Shown here piece after piece: positions 11,111 through 22,629 of a stretch of 64,000 nucleotides of DNA (position 1 is its first letter; every line of letters begins with the position of its first letter). The stretch spans positions 91,778,149 through 91,842,148 of the forward strand of contig NC_039361.1 in assembly GCF_003573695.1 (NCBI RefSeq), in the 5' to 3' direction. A program made the translations under genes and the position numbers. Source of the stretch: Papaver somniferum (taxonomy: Eukaryota; Streptophyta; Magnoliopsida; Ranunculales; Papaveraceae). The notes beneath the pieces are model-generated. The model was not told the origin of the DNA. It ran no database searches and saw only the letters and a program-made list of their open reading frames with translations.

Positions 11111-12987
11111 TAACGTCCTCTAAGAATGTTTCAATGATTGACATGAGAGTTTAAATTATATAACCATTGTTGGATATAAGAATTGTGTGGTAACTCATAC
11201 ATATATAAGGCCTTATTCCTTGAACCAAAGTATGGGTACTTTCCTACTCAGGAAAATTGGAACAGAGTCCGCGAACCCAGTCTGCGTTCTGTCGGAGGTT
11301 CTCTTCCCGAGAAAATGTGCTGGAGTTTGTGAATTGTTTACAAACTTATTCCGGGTACTTAAGTCCGCGTATCAGTCTGCGTACTTAAGTTGGTTATTTT
11401 CTAAAACGATTATTCGTGAACTTAAACTTATATAAACTAAGGAATGCAAATTTTCAAACCGTGGCTATAAAGTTCATGAATTGATTCGAGTGAATCAAAA
11501 CTTTTTTGCTTCGATTGTGTCTTGTATACTTCTATAAGATCTAAGCAATTGAACAACTCTCTAACTAGTTCATTTGAGTCATTTGAACTAGTTATGGTAA
11601 AGAAGAATATGGTTGATATGAAAGTGATCATATGGCTATCCATTTGGTTAACTACTGTCGAACCAACTTGATCTACATGTTTAGGTATGGTTACATAAAC
11701 CTAAATAAACGTGCATTTCATTTCTGTGTAACAAGCTATGTTTCGATCTAATGTTTGAAAGATATTAGCTTGAATCTAATAAGGTTTTCATCTAACGATG
11801 AATATTAAATGCTACTAACCTAACATTGATTGCAAACCCTGATTTGAAAGATTATATAAGGGAGAACTCTAGCATCTCGGAAACCTAATCCGCACACCTC
11901 CTGTGTGATACTAGTTGTATTATCTAGAGTCGATTCTCCTTTAACCTTAGGTTTCTACTGAGACCCTGTAGGTTAACGACTTGAAGACTTCATTGGGATT
12001 GTGAAGCCAGACCGATACTACATTTCTTGTAGTTGTGTGATATGATCTTGGTGTTTCTATCGTACTAAGTACAATCGTAAGATTGGCTTGAGATTGATTT
12101 CTCCGATAGGAAAGATATAAAAGTAGTCACAAACATCTTCGTCTCATCGTTTGTGATTCCACAATATCTTCTTTAGCTGGTCGATTAATATTATTGTGAG
12201 GTGATTGATAATACTGAGTTGTTCTTCGGGAATATAAGTCTGGTTTATCAATTGGTTCCTGTTCACCTTGATTTATCAAAAGACGGAACAAAAACTCGTA
12301 GGTATTTCCGTGGGAGACAGATTTATCTATTACCGTAGACTTTCTTATGTGGTACATATTTGTTTATTAAAGTCTTCGACTTTGGGTCGTAGCAACTCTT
12401 AGTTGTGGGTGAGATCAGCTAAGGGAATCAAGTGCATAGTATCCTGCTGGGATCAGAGACGTAGGAGCACAACTATACCTTGGATCAGTTTGAGATTGAT
12501 TGGGGTTCAACTACAGTCCAGACCGAAGTTGGTTTGTAGTAGGCTAGTGTTTGTAGCGGCTTAATACAGTGTGTGTTCAATCTGGACTAGGTCCCGGGGT
12601 TTTTCTGCATTTGTGGTTTCCTCATTAACAAAACTTTTGGTGTCTGTGTTATTTCTTTTTCGCATTATATTTTGTTATATAATTGAATTATAACCGGTTA
12701 TGCGTTGAATCAATCAATTGGGAAATCCAACCTTTGGTTGTTGATTGATATTTGAACATTGGTCTTTGGTACCATTCAAGTGATTTCTCTTGTATTCAAT
12801 TAGACTCGCATATTTCTATTTGCTTGAGTAAGTATTGAATCGAGAAAGAGAGATATAACTCTTTGATATACTTTTATTAAGATTGAGTCTGACTGTCTAG
12901 TTGATTATCTTAAAAGTATATTGGAGTTAGTTCATACAAATTGCTAATCAAAATATTGGGTATGGTTGTTAGACCCCCGCTTTTTCA
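11111..12987 (+). repeat. Remainder of the 3' LTR of H
   Basis: Continues the LTR begun at 1844. It has TATATAA at 11853-11859 and ends with a conserved box (GGTTTTTCTGCATTTG, then GGTTTCC and TTAAC) near 12598-12632. The terminal TTAGACCCCCGCTTTTTCA is at 12969-12987. Minor frames here are not genes. Confidence 0.9.
11853..11859 (+). promoter_or_regulatory. TATA box in the LTR of H
   Basis: TATATAA in the context GAAAGATTATATAAGGGAG. It is conserved at 41288, 49012, 39452, 52512 and 63196 (+) and at 35414 and 59693 (-) in the other copies, so it is the probable core promoter of this copia family. Confidence 0.65.
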
Positions 12988-14892
12988 CTAATACTTTCAA
13001 GCTAACCTATACGAAGTTGACTCTAGTAAATAATCAAGCGAATCTTTAAATGAGTTTTGGTTTACTTAAATATGACAACCAAACTTGACATACCAACGCT
13101 TGGTGGGTTCAACCAAGCTATGCTCTAACAATCTCCCCCTTTGTAAATTTTAGTTACAAAACTCTTACATCATATGGATAAACAAATTACAAGAACTCAT
13201 TACGCATATGCTTGATTCTCAAATTCAACAGCCCAATAACCTATATACATTAAATCCATAAATGTCGTTGTTGACATTATAATAACAAAGCTAATACTCC
13301 CTGAAAAGATGAGGGTACCTAAATATACCTCAATCAAAAACTTTTCCACCTATAAGTCATTTCTCCGAAAGTGATTGTCTATGGACTGAGTCGAGACAAT
13401 ATAACTAATCGGTTCAAACTTCGTGTGATCGTCTATGGATACGAGATTGAGACAATACGACAACAAGATAACTTGCGTGATTGACTATGGATACAAGATT
13501 GAGACAACACAACAACGAAGTATGCTTACTTGATAAAAGGTTCGGACTTAACCAAACACAATAAGATTGCTATCAAGTAAATAGGAATTAAAGTTTGTGT
13601 ATTTTACTTCTAGTTATAATAAAAACAATTATAATTGCGGAAATAGAAAAGTAATAGACACATCAAGATTTTGTTAACGAGGAAACCGCAAATGCAGAAA
13701 ATCCCCAGGACCTTGTCCGGAATTGAATACTCTTAGGATTAAGCCGCTATACAAAATCTAAACCAACTTCGTATAGTTGAGACCAAGCAACTAAACCTAT
13801 AGTCCACCTAGTTCCGTATGTATCCCTGCGCCTCCAACTTGCAATAAGTCACGCACTTGGAACAATTCCTTTGGTTTGTATTCCAAACAGTAAAAAAACA
13901 ACAAATATGTTCAGTAACAACTCTTTTCAACCAAGTGATATGAGTACGACAAAAGGCTCTTCCATTTATCCTAATAAACTCCTTTGTCAAGTTCATAGAT
14001 TTATCCAACAACAACTACCAAAGTAATTGTCAAGATTTTGCAATCAATACTTTGAATCACAAAGAATTGTATTGATGTCGATCTACTCAACTAATCAATC
14101 AAATCTATCACAATATAAACCGATTATAGTTGGTTCTTTTTCCAGCCGAAACAAGTATTGTGCACACTAAATATTACGAACCCAAACTAGAAACCTTCTT
14201 CGTCTTCAAATCTTCAATAAACACCTGCACACAATCAACTTGAATCTCTTGTGATCAATCACGCACAGAACGGAGTCTGTTAACTATGGATTATCACAAG
14301 ACATATTTAGAACTACAAAGAGTCTAAAGATCCCCGTCGAAACTTCGATCTAGTTTGAGTGAATCTTATATCAGAAGAGAAGATTCTCAAGCATAAATAA
14401 ACTAGGTGCAATCAAAGTTCAACAACCGTTAGTCAATCAAATCAATCGAAAACTATTAACAAACCGCAATTATCTAGTTTCCCACCAACGGTACTAATAG
14501 AGATTCTCAATCCCAAAGAAGTCTTTAAACCGATCGGTCGTGAGAGATTTCGCCTAATTAGGTTACTTTCCTCTCGGAATAGGCAGCTCCACCAGTAACA
14601 ACACAACTAGGTAGTTTTGCTGGCTCTGAGTATTAGTTTGCTTGAAATGCAAACTTCAATATTTATAAACCAATGAAGTTTGGACACCAAGGAATTTCCA
14701 AAACCTAAAATATTCTCAAGATATGGAATATATTTCCAAATTCGGTTTCCATAATTCCTTGAAATGCTTTTTCCAAATATTGACCGAAAATATCTTAGAA
14801 AATCTCCAACCAGTAAATGCACATTACTAACTTTTATTTTCTAAAGATATGCAAAACTAAAAACCTTAATTAAAAGATTCTTAATTTATTTT
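12988..14892 (-). mobile_element. Element J: fragment of a diverged SIRE-like copia element, LTR-derived
   Basis: On the minus strand, an LTR-start-like motif TGTTAGAGCATAGCTTGG ends at 13129, followed outward by a CCCCCTTT polypurine complement at about 13134-13141. This mirrors the family organisation but with clearly different sequence. Further right, 13670-13715 carries the conserved box complement (TTAACGAGGAAACCGCAAATGCAG), and 14661-14670 has a minus-strand TATA-like GTTTATAAAT. No ORF is convincing. It is the oldest visible layer: H abuts it on the left and G was inserted at its right edge. Confidence 0.6.
13372..13525. repeat. Three-copy tandem repeat of about 52-55 bp in J
   Basis: Units begin GATTGTCTATGG (13372), GATCGTCTATGG (13427) and GATTGACTATGG (13479). 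Each is followed by a conserved GAGACAA(T/C)A block. The copies are imperfect. Confidence 0.7.
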
Positions 14893-15854
14893 TATTAGAG
14901 CTCTGCTTGGTCGATATCGCAAGCGCTTCTATCTCAAGCTTGTTTGTCAAGTTTATTGCCAAAACTATAAGTCTTGATTTCTAGTCTACTTATAGCTAAG
15001 TCTCGGACTAGGATAGAAAGTGTAGTTGAGCTCTAGCTCCACGACTTTCATCAAACAAAGACGAAGAACTACTCAAGGAACTGGTGGAACTTCATCGACT
15101 AAAAGGTATGTGGAGACTTGAACTTATCTATCACTCAAAAGTCTATCTACTCTATCTCATATCTTGAGACAAAAGTCGTATTGCTATAAGACTTCGATTA
15201 TACACATTTGCTATTTCGAGCTGAGTTTATCTCGCTTATCTATTTCTCGAAATATGTGTTGGTAAGCTTTCACTTTGGCCAAGTTCATCTTTACTAGTGA
15301 CGAAAGTCATATTAGTTTCAATCACTTGAAAATCGCTTTGACGAAAAATAGTTTGTGAACAACAACTATATAACGTTCTCTAAGAATGTTTGAATGATTG
15401 AAATGAGAGTTTAGAATATGTAACCATCTTGGGATATAAGCATAACGTGTGTTCGCACATTAGTGTATAAGTCCAAACTGGGAACCAAATGTACGCATAC
15501 TTGTGTGTGTACTGAATGGTTGATGGAGACTGGGTAAGTATGCGTACTTGTACGCATACTGGCGGAAGTTGAAGACCGTGAATTTTTGATGAGTTTGGAA
15601 ATCAAAACCAACTCAATCCGGTTACCAAAGTATGCGTACCCGTACGCATACTAGCGGAAAGTTCATGTCCGTGAATTTCTGTTGAGTTTGAAAATCAAAA
15701 CAAACTCAAATCCGGTTACTTAAGTACGCATACCCGTACGCATACTTAAGTGTGTTACTTTCTAAAATTGGATTGTTCATGAACTAAAACATTTATATAT
15801 TAAGGAATGAAATTTTCAAACTGTGGCTATAATGTTAATGAATCGATTCGACTG
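14893..15854 (+). repeat. Element G: left part of a copia LTR split by element C
   Basis: The sequence starts TATTAGAGCTCTGC, a degraded form of TGTTAGAGCATTGC, and follows the LTR of H and E until GATTCGACTG at 15854, where C interrupts it. It resumes at 62857. The 100-bp-spaced palindromes GTATGCGTAC-NN-GTACGCATAC lie at about 15538-15560, 15631-15652 and 15724-15745. Confidence 0.85.
15850..15854. repeat. Left target-site duplication of element C (GACTG)
   Basis: Pairs with GAGTG at 62857-62861, one mismatch. The uninterrupted H LTR at this place reads GATTCGAGTGAATC, so the left copy has mutated. Confidence 0.8.
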
Positions 15855-18049
15855 TATTTTGGGATAAAAACTGATTATCCTGTTTTTGGTAAATTTGGGT
15901 GTGTTGATGAGAAACGAATTCAAACACTAAACAAATGCACTACATGGGAGTATTTTTAGATTCGAGAGATCAATCTGTAAGACTCTGGCTTAAACTAAGA
16001 AATAGTTGTTCCAGATTCAATCCGGTCACAAAGTGAAGGAGAAGGGTTGATCTTAGGGAGGGAAGCGAAGAAGGTGTTTGAGATCGGAATGCTGAATTAT
16101 GAAGGTATGGTTGTTTATGACTTGTATCAGAATATGGTTACTGGATACATGTGTTATTAACACTTGTGTTCTTGAAATAGGTTGAAAACCTATTTATATA
16201 AGTCATTGAGTGCACCCTGATCTCATAGGAAGTAGAGGAAATTAAGTAGTGGAGAAGTGGAGTTGTGCGGAAGGTGGTGATCATCGTGTTTCTGTTATGA
16301 GGGAAGACTAGTCACACTTTCACCCACTACTCTCATTACTGTTAACCGTCCGTCTTTACTGAAACTTTCTCGTATTGCATGCCGCACGCTATAAACCGCC
16401 AAACCAATACCCCAGTGAGCATCCCCTAGTTTGTGACATGTTTGATGTCTCGAGTGAATGGGTCAAGTTGTGAGACTCGCCGCTAAAATAAGCACATAGT
16501 GCTTTTAGGTTAAACAATGAGTTATTTATGAAATCAATATTTGTATAACATCGCTTATAATCGATGTATATAAAGCACTGCTTTCAAATAAGCAGCTGAA
16601 AAATAATCGATGTGCAGAAAACATCTTTGTTTTAGAGCTCGTTCAAGTTAGTCGCGAGTTGAGTGTCTTAGAAAAGTAGTGTGACCAGCCACCTTTGGGT
16701 GATCGCTTGGGATCCCTACGGGTGATCTACTGCTTGGTCCATCGCTCTCTGTTGGAGAAGGGTGGCCGGTGATTGCAATGCTACCTTGCTGGCCTCCTGG
16801 AAAAAAATCTACACCATCCAACTAGGCTAGCGAAGTTGGATGGACGAGATGATTTGCGGCAGTTGCGTAGTGTCGTTGATGTAATTTAGGGTTTAGGAGC
16901 CGTGCGGCCAACCCTCTTTTGGGCGATCAATTCAAGGCATTGAGTGCTAGTTTGAGCAGGCCGGTTGGCCATGTGTAAAGATGGGTCGAAGGTGATCATG
17001 TTGACACCTTCGGGGCCGCATGAAATTGAATTTAAACCTCTCAGTTTGGCCGGCGAAGATGGATGGTTGTGATCGATTTGCGACAGTAGTGTGTTGCCGC
17101 AACACAACTTAGGGTTTTAAAACAACGCGTTCACCCTACTTTGGGAAAATGGTTTGACGCGCTCTGGGCTTTCTATGAGCAAGTCGGTCGACCAGGGGCG
17201 GAGTTGGGTCGACGGTGAACATGTTAGAACTTCTTTAATTATTTGAAGGAAGATATAAGTCGTCCAACTAGGCTAGCTAAGTTGGGTGGTCGTGATGTTT
17301 TTTGAGACCGTTTTTGCCGGTCTTAGCTCGTTTGAGCTCATATTTAAACATCGCAATCACCCATGTTAGGGTTAGCTTTCAAAGGCATTGCGGGTGTACA
17401 AGATGGAGTCCAATCGGTCGGGATATTAGTGGGCCTGCCGGTGGTCATCATGATGATCACCTAGTTCCGCTAGGAGTAGGCTAGGCCTGTTGAATTGCAT
17501 GGCCAAATCGTGTGGCCGTGATCATATTTTAAGACTGATACGAACAGTCCAGATTTTCCTTAAGGAATTTAAACGCGTTCGATCGTGCTCACTTTTAATT
17601 AAAAAGTGTGTAAACACGCTGATCTCTTTATAGAGAGTGATGTAGCCTATGTGAGTGTTTTCATGCAGGTCTCAATACTGACACTTCGGGAGATTCATGC
17701 TACTCTGCTGCGAGTGAACATTAATCGTCATGTCATGCCAATATTTAGAGTTCAATTGAGAACGTAGCATAAGAAAATACTAGGCAGGTCAATGCATTAG
17801 TGAATAATGATGGCGGAATATAAAATTCATAGAATACTTGAGATTGTTGCAATATGCACCACTCTGAGTGAATTATATATATATATATATTCGTATATAT
17901 CCAAATATATTGAATTGTTCAATAAATATGTGAGCAAAGAGGTTTATGCACTCATCACCTTCAGACGGCTTTCGTTCCTTTGCAGGATGACAATACATTA
18001 AATATAGGGTTTTATAATTTTAGCCCTGAACTAAAATCCACCATCAACA
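15855..18049 (-). repeat. 3' LTR of element C
   Basis: Begins, on the minus strand, TGTTGATGGTGGATTTTAG at 18049 and ends TTTTTATCCCAAAATA at 15855. A TATATAAATAGG box on the minus strand lies at about 16190-16200. An AT dinucleotide run is at 17875-17892. The telomere-like TTTAGGGTTTAG (telo-box) is at 16885-16896. The minus-strand frame at 16886-17107 recurs at 61700-61921 only because it is LTR sequence. Confidence 0.9.
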
Positions 18050-18060
18050 TTAAGTCCCCT
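18050..18060 (-). other. Polypurine tract of element C
   Basis: The complement reads AGGGGACTTAA directly before the 3' LTR. The tract of element B at 26231-26241 is identical. Confidence 0.85.
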
Positions 18061-18386
18061 GCTTAGCACGTAATAGTGATGCTATTGCGGGGTAAGCACT
18101 AGATGGTGACAGTCAAGCAGCAAAATGATCAAGTTAAAGTAAATAAATATACCAGGGAAGTGGCCGCTGCTTTGAATTTGGAACAACGACTGCTTTGCAT
18201 CCTCCGGATATATCGACCAGGGCCTGGAGCTGGGATGAATGCGCTCTTCCTTTGACCGTACAACGGTATTTTCCCGATTCTTAATTAGGGTTTCAACAAG
18301 AAGCATGACTTGGTTGGCGTTGAATCCTTGTTTATCAGATAAATCTTGTTGTAGTCGTCCAGTCTCATTTTAGGGTTTCTGCCGTG
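18061..18386. other. Untranslated spacer between the polypurine tract of C and its antisense gene
   Basis: No ORF or repeat is convincing. The minus-strand frame at 18082-18306 lacks any recognisable motif. Confidence 0.5.
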
Positions 18387-18396
18387 TATATATATA
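18387..18396 (+). promoter_or_regulatory. TATA box of the antisense gene in C
   Basis: TATATATATA about 70-80 bases upstream of the ATG at 18465. The position suits a plant promoter, and it is opposite in direction to the transcription of C. Confidence 0.5.
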
Positions 18397-18464
18397 CAGG
18401 GGAGTTAAAACACCCTTATCGTTTTGAGATAAAGACTCTCTTGCTGAAACTCTAACCTTTCAAT

Positions 18465-19378
18465 ATGTCAGACAGAAGTGGATCATCTTCTTCGACTCAG
18501 CCAGATCCTTTAACCAAACGCAAGCACTTGTATCTAGAGTATGACTTTAAATGTCTCCTGATTTCGAAGCGGTAGTTCTTCTTTTCTTTTGACGTCTAAT
18601 CATTTTTTTTAGAGTGGACAAATACCTGAGCCTTGTGACGATTCCCCTGTCCAGATCATCCGAGTCAAGAAGATCATATCGGTATATTTTTCACTGGTAA
18701 ATATGTATTCGTTTGCCACGACCGGTAGGTAACAAAATCTTCTCTCTTTTTATTTTGTAGAGGAATCCTTATGAAACATGTGTAACATTGGTTGACGACG
18801 ATGATTTAACCACTCCTCTTCCTTCAAGCTCAAACGCGCATGTTCCTGACCTGGAAGACAGTGATTTGGGTATCTCTTCCCACGAGTACCCCAATGCAAG
18901 TTTGCCTTTCAATGTTCACATGAGATGTTTATCTTCTAGTCAACGTGATATTGGCGATTTTCTAGTGAGGAAGGAGTTCGTTCCTTTGTACTCAAAAATA
19001 TGGAGAAGGTACGGCCATATTGTAACCAGGAACGTGGTGCGACATTGCTCGTCTGCTTTAGTTACCACGGTGAACTGTCTCCTACCCATGGTTGTCGAGA
19101 TGGAAGGTACATCCATACGTGATGTCACTGAATCAACTTTTTAAAAGTGGGAAGACATGATATCTACTTGTGAATCCATGGACTTCAACGTGGGATGGTT
19201 GCGGCAGCGCCTTGATAATATCAAAGTTGATCGAGCCGGTATCATCGCCAATGTCGTTCCTGCTGCGAAATCTATCTTGGAGGAGGAGAAGGCCCTGGAT
19301 GTGGAATCTGAGAAGGTGGAACAGACGGTCCAAAACTTGAAGAGTATGACTGAAAGGTATCAGGAGAGGCTAAAATGA
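18465..19378 (+). pseudogene. Antisense, intron-containing PEARLI-4-like gene carried by Tat element C
   Basis: A three-exon model is readable: exon 1 18465-18571, exon 2 18615-18681, exon 3 18761-19378, joining in frame to about 263 codons. The second intron (18682-18760, 79 nt) is canonical GT...AG with a T-rich tract. The first (18572-18614) is only 43 nt and may be shortened. The N-terminus is Ser-rich. The C-terminal part has PLYSKIWRRYGHI and, after a gap, WEDM, then GWLRQRLDNIK. This pattern resembles the PEARLI-4 (phospholipase-like) plant family, followed by a coiled-coil-like tail. One in-frame stop (TAA 19142-19144) splits exon 3. It lies between pol and the 3' LTR, antisense to C, where some Tat elements are known to carry additional antisense ORFs. 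Family assignment is by eye from motif memory. Confidence 0.6.
18682..18760 (+). other. Predicted spliceosomal intron in the antisense gene
   Basis: GTATAT at the donor and TTTTTATTTTGTAG at the acceptor. Removal joins exons 2 and 3 in frame through the residues KKIIS and RNPYE, and bypasses the intron's unrelated sequence. Confidence 0.65.
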
Positions 19379-19444
19379 AGCTTTCAAGGAACTACAACTT
19401 GTTTGATGGCCTTTTCTGAGCCGTACTTATATTTGTTGTTTTTA

Positions 19445-19449
19445 ATAAG
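19445..19449. repeat. Left target-site duplication of element B (ATAAG)
   Basis: Pairs with ACAAG at 28837-28841, one transition difference. Confidence 0.78.
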
Positions 19450-22019
19450 TGTTGATGGTGGTTTTTAGTATAGGGCGAAAACTGTAAAAGTCTATCTACC
19501 TGACCCGGCATCAGCTGTAGTAGACATTGATATGTCTATATTCTGCATGGAATTTGGAGAATATATCAAAATATGATGAGTGCATATGCCTCTCTTAATA
19601 TTATATTGAAACTCAATCTCCTAGATGAATTTTTCACTAGTATAGTGCCTAATGAGTATATAAGCTCCTAGCTGCATTACTCACTAACGCCGGAGCCTGC
19701 CGAGTATTTTTCCTATGCTATGTTCCCCGACCGAACCCTTAATATTCATATGGCATGAAAATTTGTGTTCACTCGTAGCAGAGTAGTACGAATTTCCAAG
19801 TATCAAGGTTAAGGTCCTTGAATAAAAGTACTCAATCGGAAAGCATACTTCTCTCTGGCAATAAACTTAAAGAACTCTATGTCAGCACATGGAATTCAAT
19901 CAATTTTGTGATAATTCACAAGATTCAGATATTACCTTGACAAATTTGCAAAAATTAGAGTTTTGCACCCTGCGTAGTATATTAAATTAAGCTTAGATAA
20001 ACTAGGCAATTAATCCGCCATGGATTAGTGGGTGCAAAATCCTACCCAAAACAAGGAATAAAAGGAGCCACAGAATAGGAGCAGCAGCAAAGGGAGGTGT
20101 TTCCATGCCATAGGCCAGCCGACACCACTTGCAAATGGCCACATCCCATGTTTTCCGACCGGCGCTATTTCCCGTCAACCAATCAGGTCGCTCTAAATCC
20201 GCTACGTGCACCTGGAAGTGTGGCCACGCCCATGCTTGGCCGACCCCTCTTTTTATCGACCAATCAGGTCGCTCTAAACTTGCCACAGTATTAAAAGAGG
20301 CAAAATTGCGCCAGATGGTCACAATGCCAAATTGGCTTTCCAAAACCGCGTCGACATGCCAAACGCGTATGCTAAATGTGCCATCTCGCTAGGCATGCTA
20401 ATGGCATGCCAAACATGCCATGCCACTTCAATGCACTAAACGTGCATGCCAAACATGCCAAATCTGCCACTTTGCCACAGCAGCATGCCGAACGTGCCAT
20501 AAATAGCGCGCCTACGTGCTAACCCACTTTCTGTTCGTGGCCAACGCCATAACAGAGTTTGGTCAAGGTTTCCCAACTAGAACACGATTTACTTTAGTGG
20601 CATTAGTTGAAACCCTAACTTTGGTCGTGGCCCAAATTACGCCACTTTGGGCCCCACAACATGCCACGAGCCATGTGGGACCAGGAAACCCTAAAAATGG
20701 CGCCATGCTATGGCCACTCATAGCCGCCCTTGCTCCTGTGACCATCCCCACGCTTTGGCTTCACCATAATTCCTATGGCGTGGCCATGGCGCCATTTGCA
20801 CAAAAAACGTCACCATGCCGCGGTCATATGCCATACGAGCAAATTAGGGTTTCGGTAAACCCTAACTTAGCTAAGGTTTCCACGCCAACCAAGTCAAGTA
20901 ATGCTCCCTAGGGCATTAAGTTTGATATGGCAACTGGAGCCAATGTTGCCGAAGCCATATTTGGCTCTAACACCAATATGCGCCAAATTTTAGCTTGGCC
21001 ATGCCGCGAAGCCTTAATTTTGGCCACGGCGCCAAATCCTAGCTTGGCCATGCCGTCAAGCCCTAACTTTGACCACGGCGCCAAATCCTAGCTTTGGCCA
21101 TGCCACCATGTCACTGGCATGTGCCAACGGCTCCACTATGCTATTAAAAGATGCCAACAGAATGTGGCCATAATCAATGGCCACCCTTTCTCATGAGTTA
21201 CAATCTCAGCCGTCCAAATTCGCCACCGAATTAACAGGCCCGTGGCAAGTCTTAGGCGACCATCCAAGGAAAGCCTAAATATCATCACATGCTATCTTCC
21301 TGCGGAAAATCTTCTGACTTTGACTTGCCACACATGGAAAACTTCTACACGTTTTCCACGAAAACACTCGAGACATCAAACATGTCACAAACTGGGGATG
21401 CTCATCAGGGTATTGGTCTAGCGGTTTACAACATGCGGCGTGCAACACACCCATTACAAGAAAGTGTTAGAAAGCAGGGCAGTTAGTGGCGGCAAGAAGT
21501 AGTGGGTGTAAACTAACCTGTCTCATTCATAGTGGGAAAATGGTCTCTGGCATTTACACATTACCCCACTTCTCCATCACGCAATCATTCCCACTTTCTA
21601 CGAGATCAGGGTAAGTTCAATATGACTTGTATAAATAGGTTCTACCTATTTCGAACAAACACAAGAGTTTTGGTTAACAACAACACAGTATCCAGAAAAC
21701 ATTAAAGAACTTATAGCTTACATTCCGCAAGCCAGTTCCAAATTCTGATACAAGTCATAAAATAGACACACCTTTATAATTAACCATTCTGGTCTCAACA
21801 CCTTCTTCGCTTCCCTCCCTAAGACCAACCCTTCTCCTTCACTTTGTGACCGAAGCAAGACTGGAACAACCATTTCTTGGTTTAGGCCAGGATTATACAG
21901 ATTGACCTCTCGAATCTAAAGTACTCCCGTGCAGTGCATTTGTTTAAGGTTTAGGCTCGTTTCTCATCCACACACCCAAATTTACCAAAACCAGCAGAAA
22001 CAGTTTTTACTCATAAACA
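19450..22019 (+). repeat. 5' LTR of element B
   Basis: Two units of an 81-bp repeat carry ACCAATCAGGTCGCTCTAAA (20178 and 20259). Positions 20390-20510 are dense in CATGCCAAA/CATGCCA repeats, and several AAACCCTAA telo-box-like motifs follow (for example near 20605, 20683 and 20860). TATAAATA at 21630-21637 is the probable promoter. Open frames here are not genes. Confidence 0.9.
21630..21637 (+). promoter_or_regulatory. TATA box in the 5' LTR of B
   Basis: TATAAATAGG in the context GACTTGTATAAATAGGTTCTACC. It is matched at 28447-28454 in the 3' LTR and at 58251-58258 in solo LTR L. Confidence 0.65.
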
Positions 22020-22021
22020 AT

Positions 22022-22039
22022 TGGCGACCACAGTGGGAG
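22022..22039 (+). other. Primer-binding site of element B
   Basis: TGGCGACCACAGTGGGAG, two bases after the LTR end. Element C has the same sequence with one change (34015-34032, complement). I do not assign the tRNA. Confidence 0.8.
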
Positions 22040-22117
22040 ATTAAATCTCTTGGTTGCAAATTCAGTTCTCAATTTCATTTCCATCCCAATTGGTCTTAGG
22101 CCCAATTCAATCGTTAA

Positions 22118-22492
22118 TTGAAACCCATTTCATTCAAAGATTCTTTCCAGATATATTCGGGTCATTCGAACCTTGCAGAAGCAATGAATAGCTGGAAGCC
22201 AACTACCATGGAAGACATGACAAAAATGCTAGAGGATATGGTTGCCATCCAAGTCGATATTATCATGCGTAAAAACGAGACGCTTCATATCCTGAAGAGT
22301 ATAATAAGCCGATTGTGGGAAGAATCAGCAAAGGCTTATCCGAAGGATCCCGCCAATTTCAAGATTAATACGAAGTATGTTAAATATTTGGCTAAAGCCT
22401 GCGCCTCTACCAATGAGGATGCTGACGGAGCACGTATCCACATCATAAAGGAGCAGCAGAAGAGCGACCACTTGGATTCTGCCAACACATAG
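22118..22492 (+). pseudogene. N-terminal gag-position ORF of element B
   Basis: A 124-codon frame starting about 80 bases after the primer site. It contains a Met-rich helical stretch (MEDMTKMLEDMVAIQVDI), probably coiled coil, followed by a Lys-rich C-terminus. It ends at TAG, and beyond that the frame has further stops, so the original product was longer. The position and helical N-terminus match the start of Tat gag proteins, and the short N-terminal ORF of C (33536-33901) occupies the same place. I see no direct sequence match between them. The gag core domain is not recognisable, which suggests an internal deletion. Confidence 0.5.
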
Positions 22493-22629
22493 AGCCAGGA
22501 AAATTTCACAAGATCGGGGGAGGATACTTGCTAGGTGCGCCACAACATCTGCAAGACAAAGGTAAAGAGCATGCCTATGAAGCCTTGCTGTAAAACATTT
22601 ATCTCCAAACCCTCGCAGAAGTTCAAAGG

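Larger units (their letters stand above)
1..12987 (+). mobile_element. Element H: 3' part of a SIRE-like Ty1/copia element (pol-less family), interrupted by element I
   Basis: The window opens inside the internal region of a plus-strand copia element. Bases 1-1843 match the 3' internal region of elements E and D: the small coiled-coil ORF, then about 1.3 kb of non-coding DNA, then a polypurine tract. The 3' LTR runs 1844-2321 and resumes at 11111-12987 after the insertion of element I. It begins TGTTAGAGC and ends CTTTTTCA, as in the other family copies. Its summed length of about 2.36 kb matches the roughly 2.33 kb LTR of E. The 5' half lies outside the window, so the H target duplication cannot be confirmed; the expected copy would be CTAAT at 12988-12992. 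Confidence 0.88.

Noticed and set aside
16886..17107. 73-codon frame that recurs at 61700-61921
   Set aside because: Conserved only because both are LTRs of element C. Not a gene.
20516..20911. 131-codon frame in the LTR of B, with a similar one at 27350-27676
   Set aside because: Falls in LTR U3 with biased CATGCC/GCCA composition. Frames differ in length between the copies and no motif is seen.
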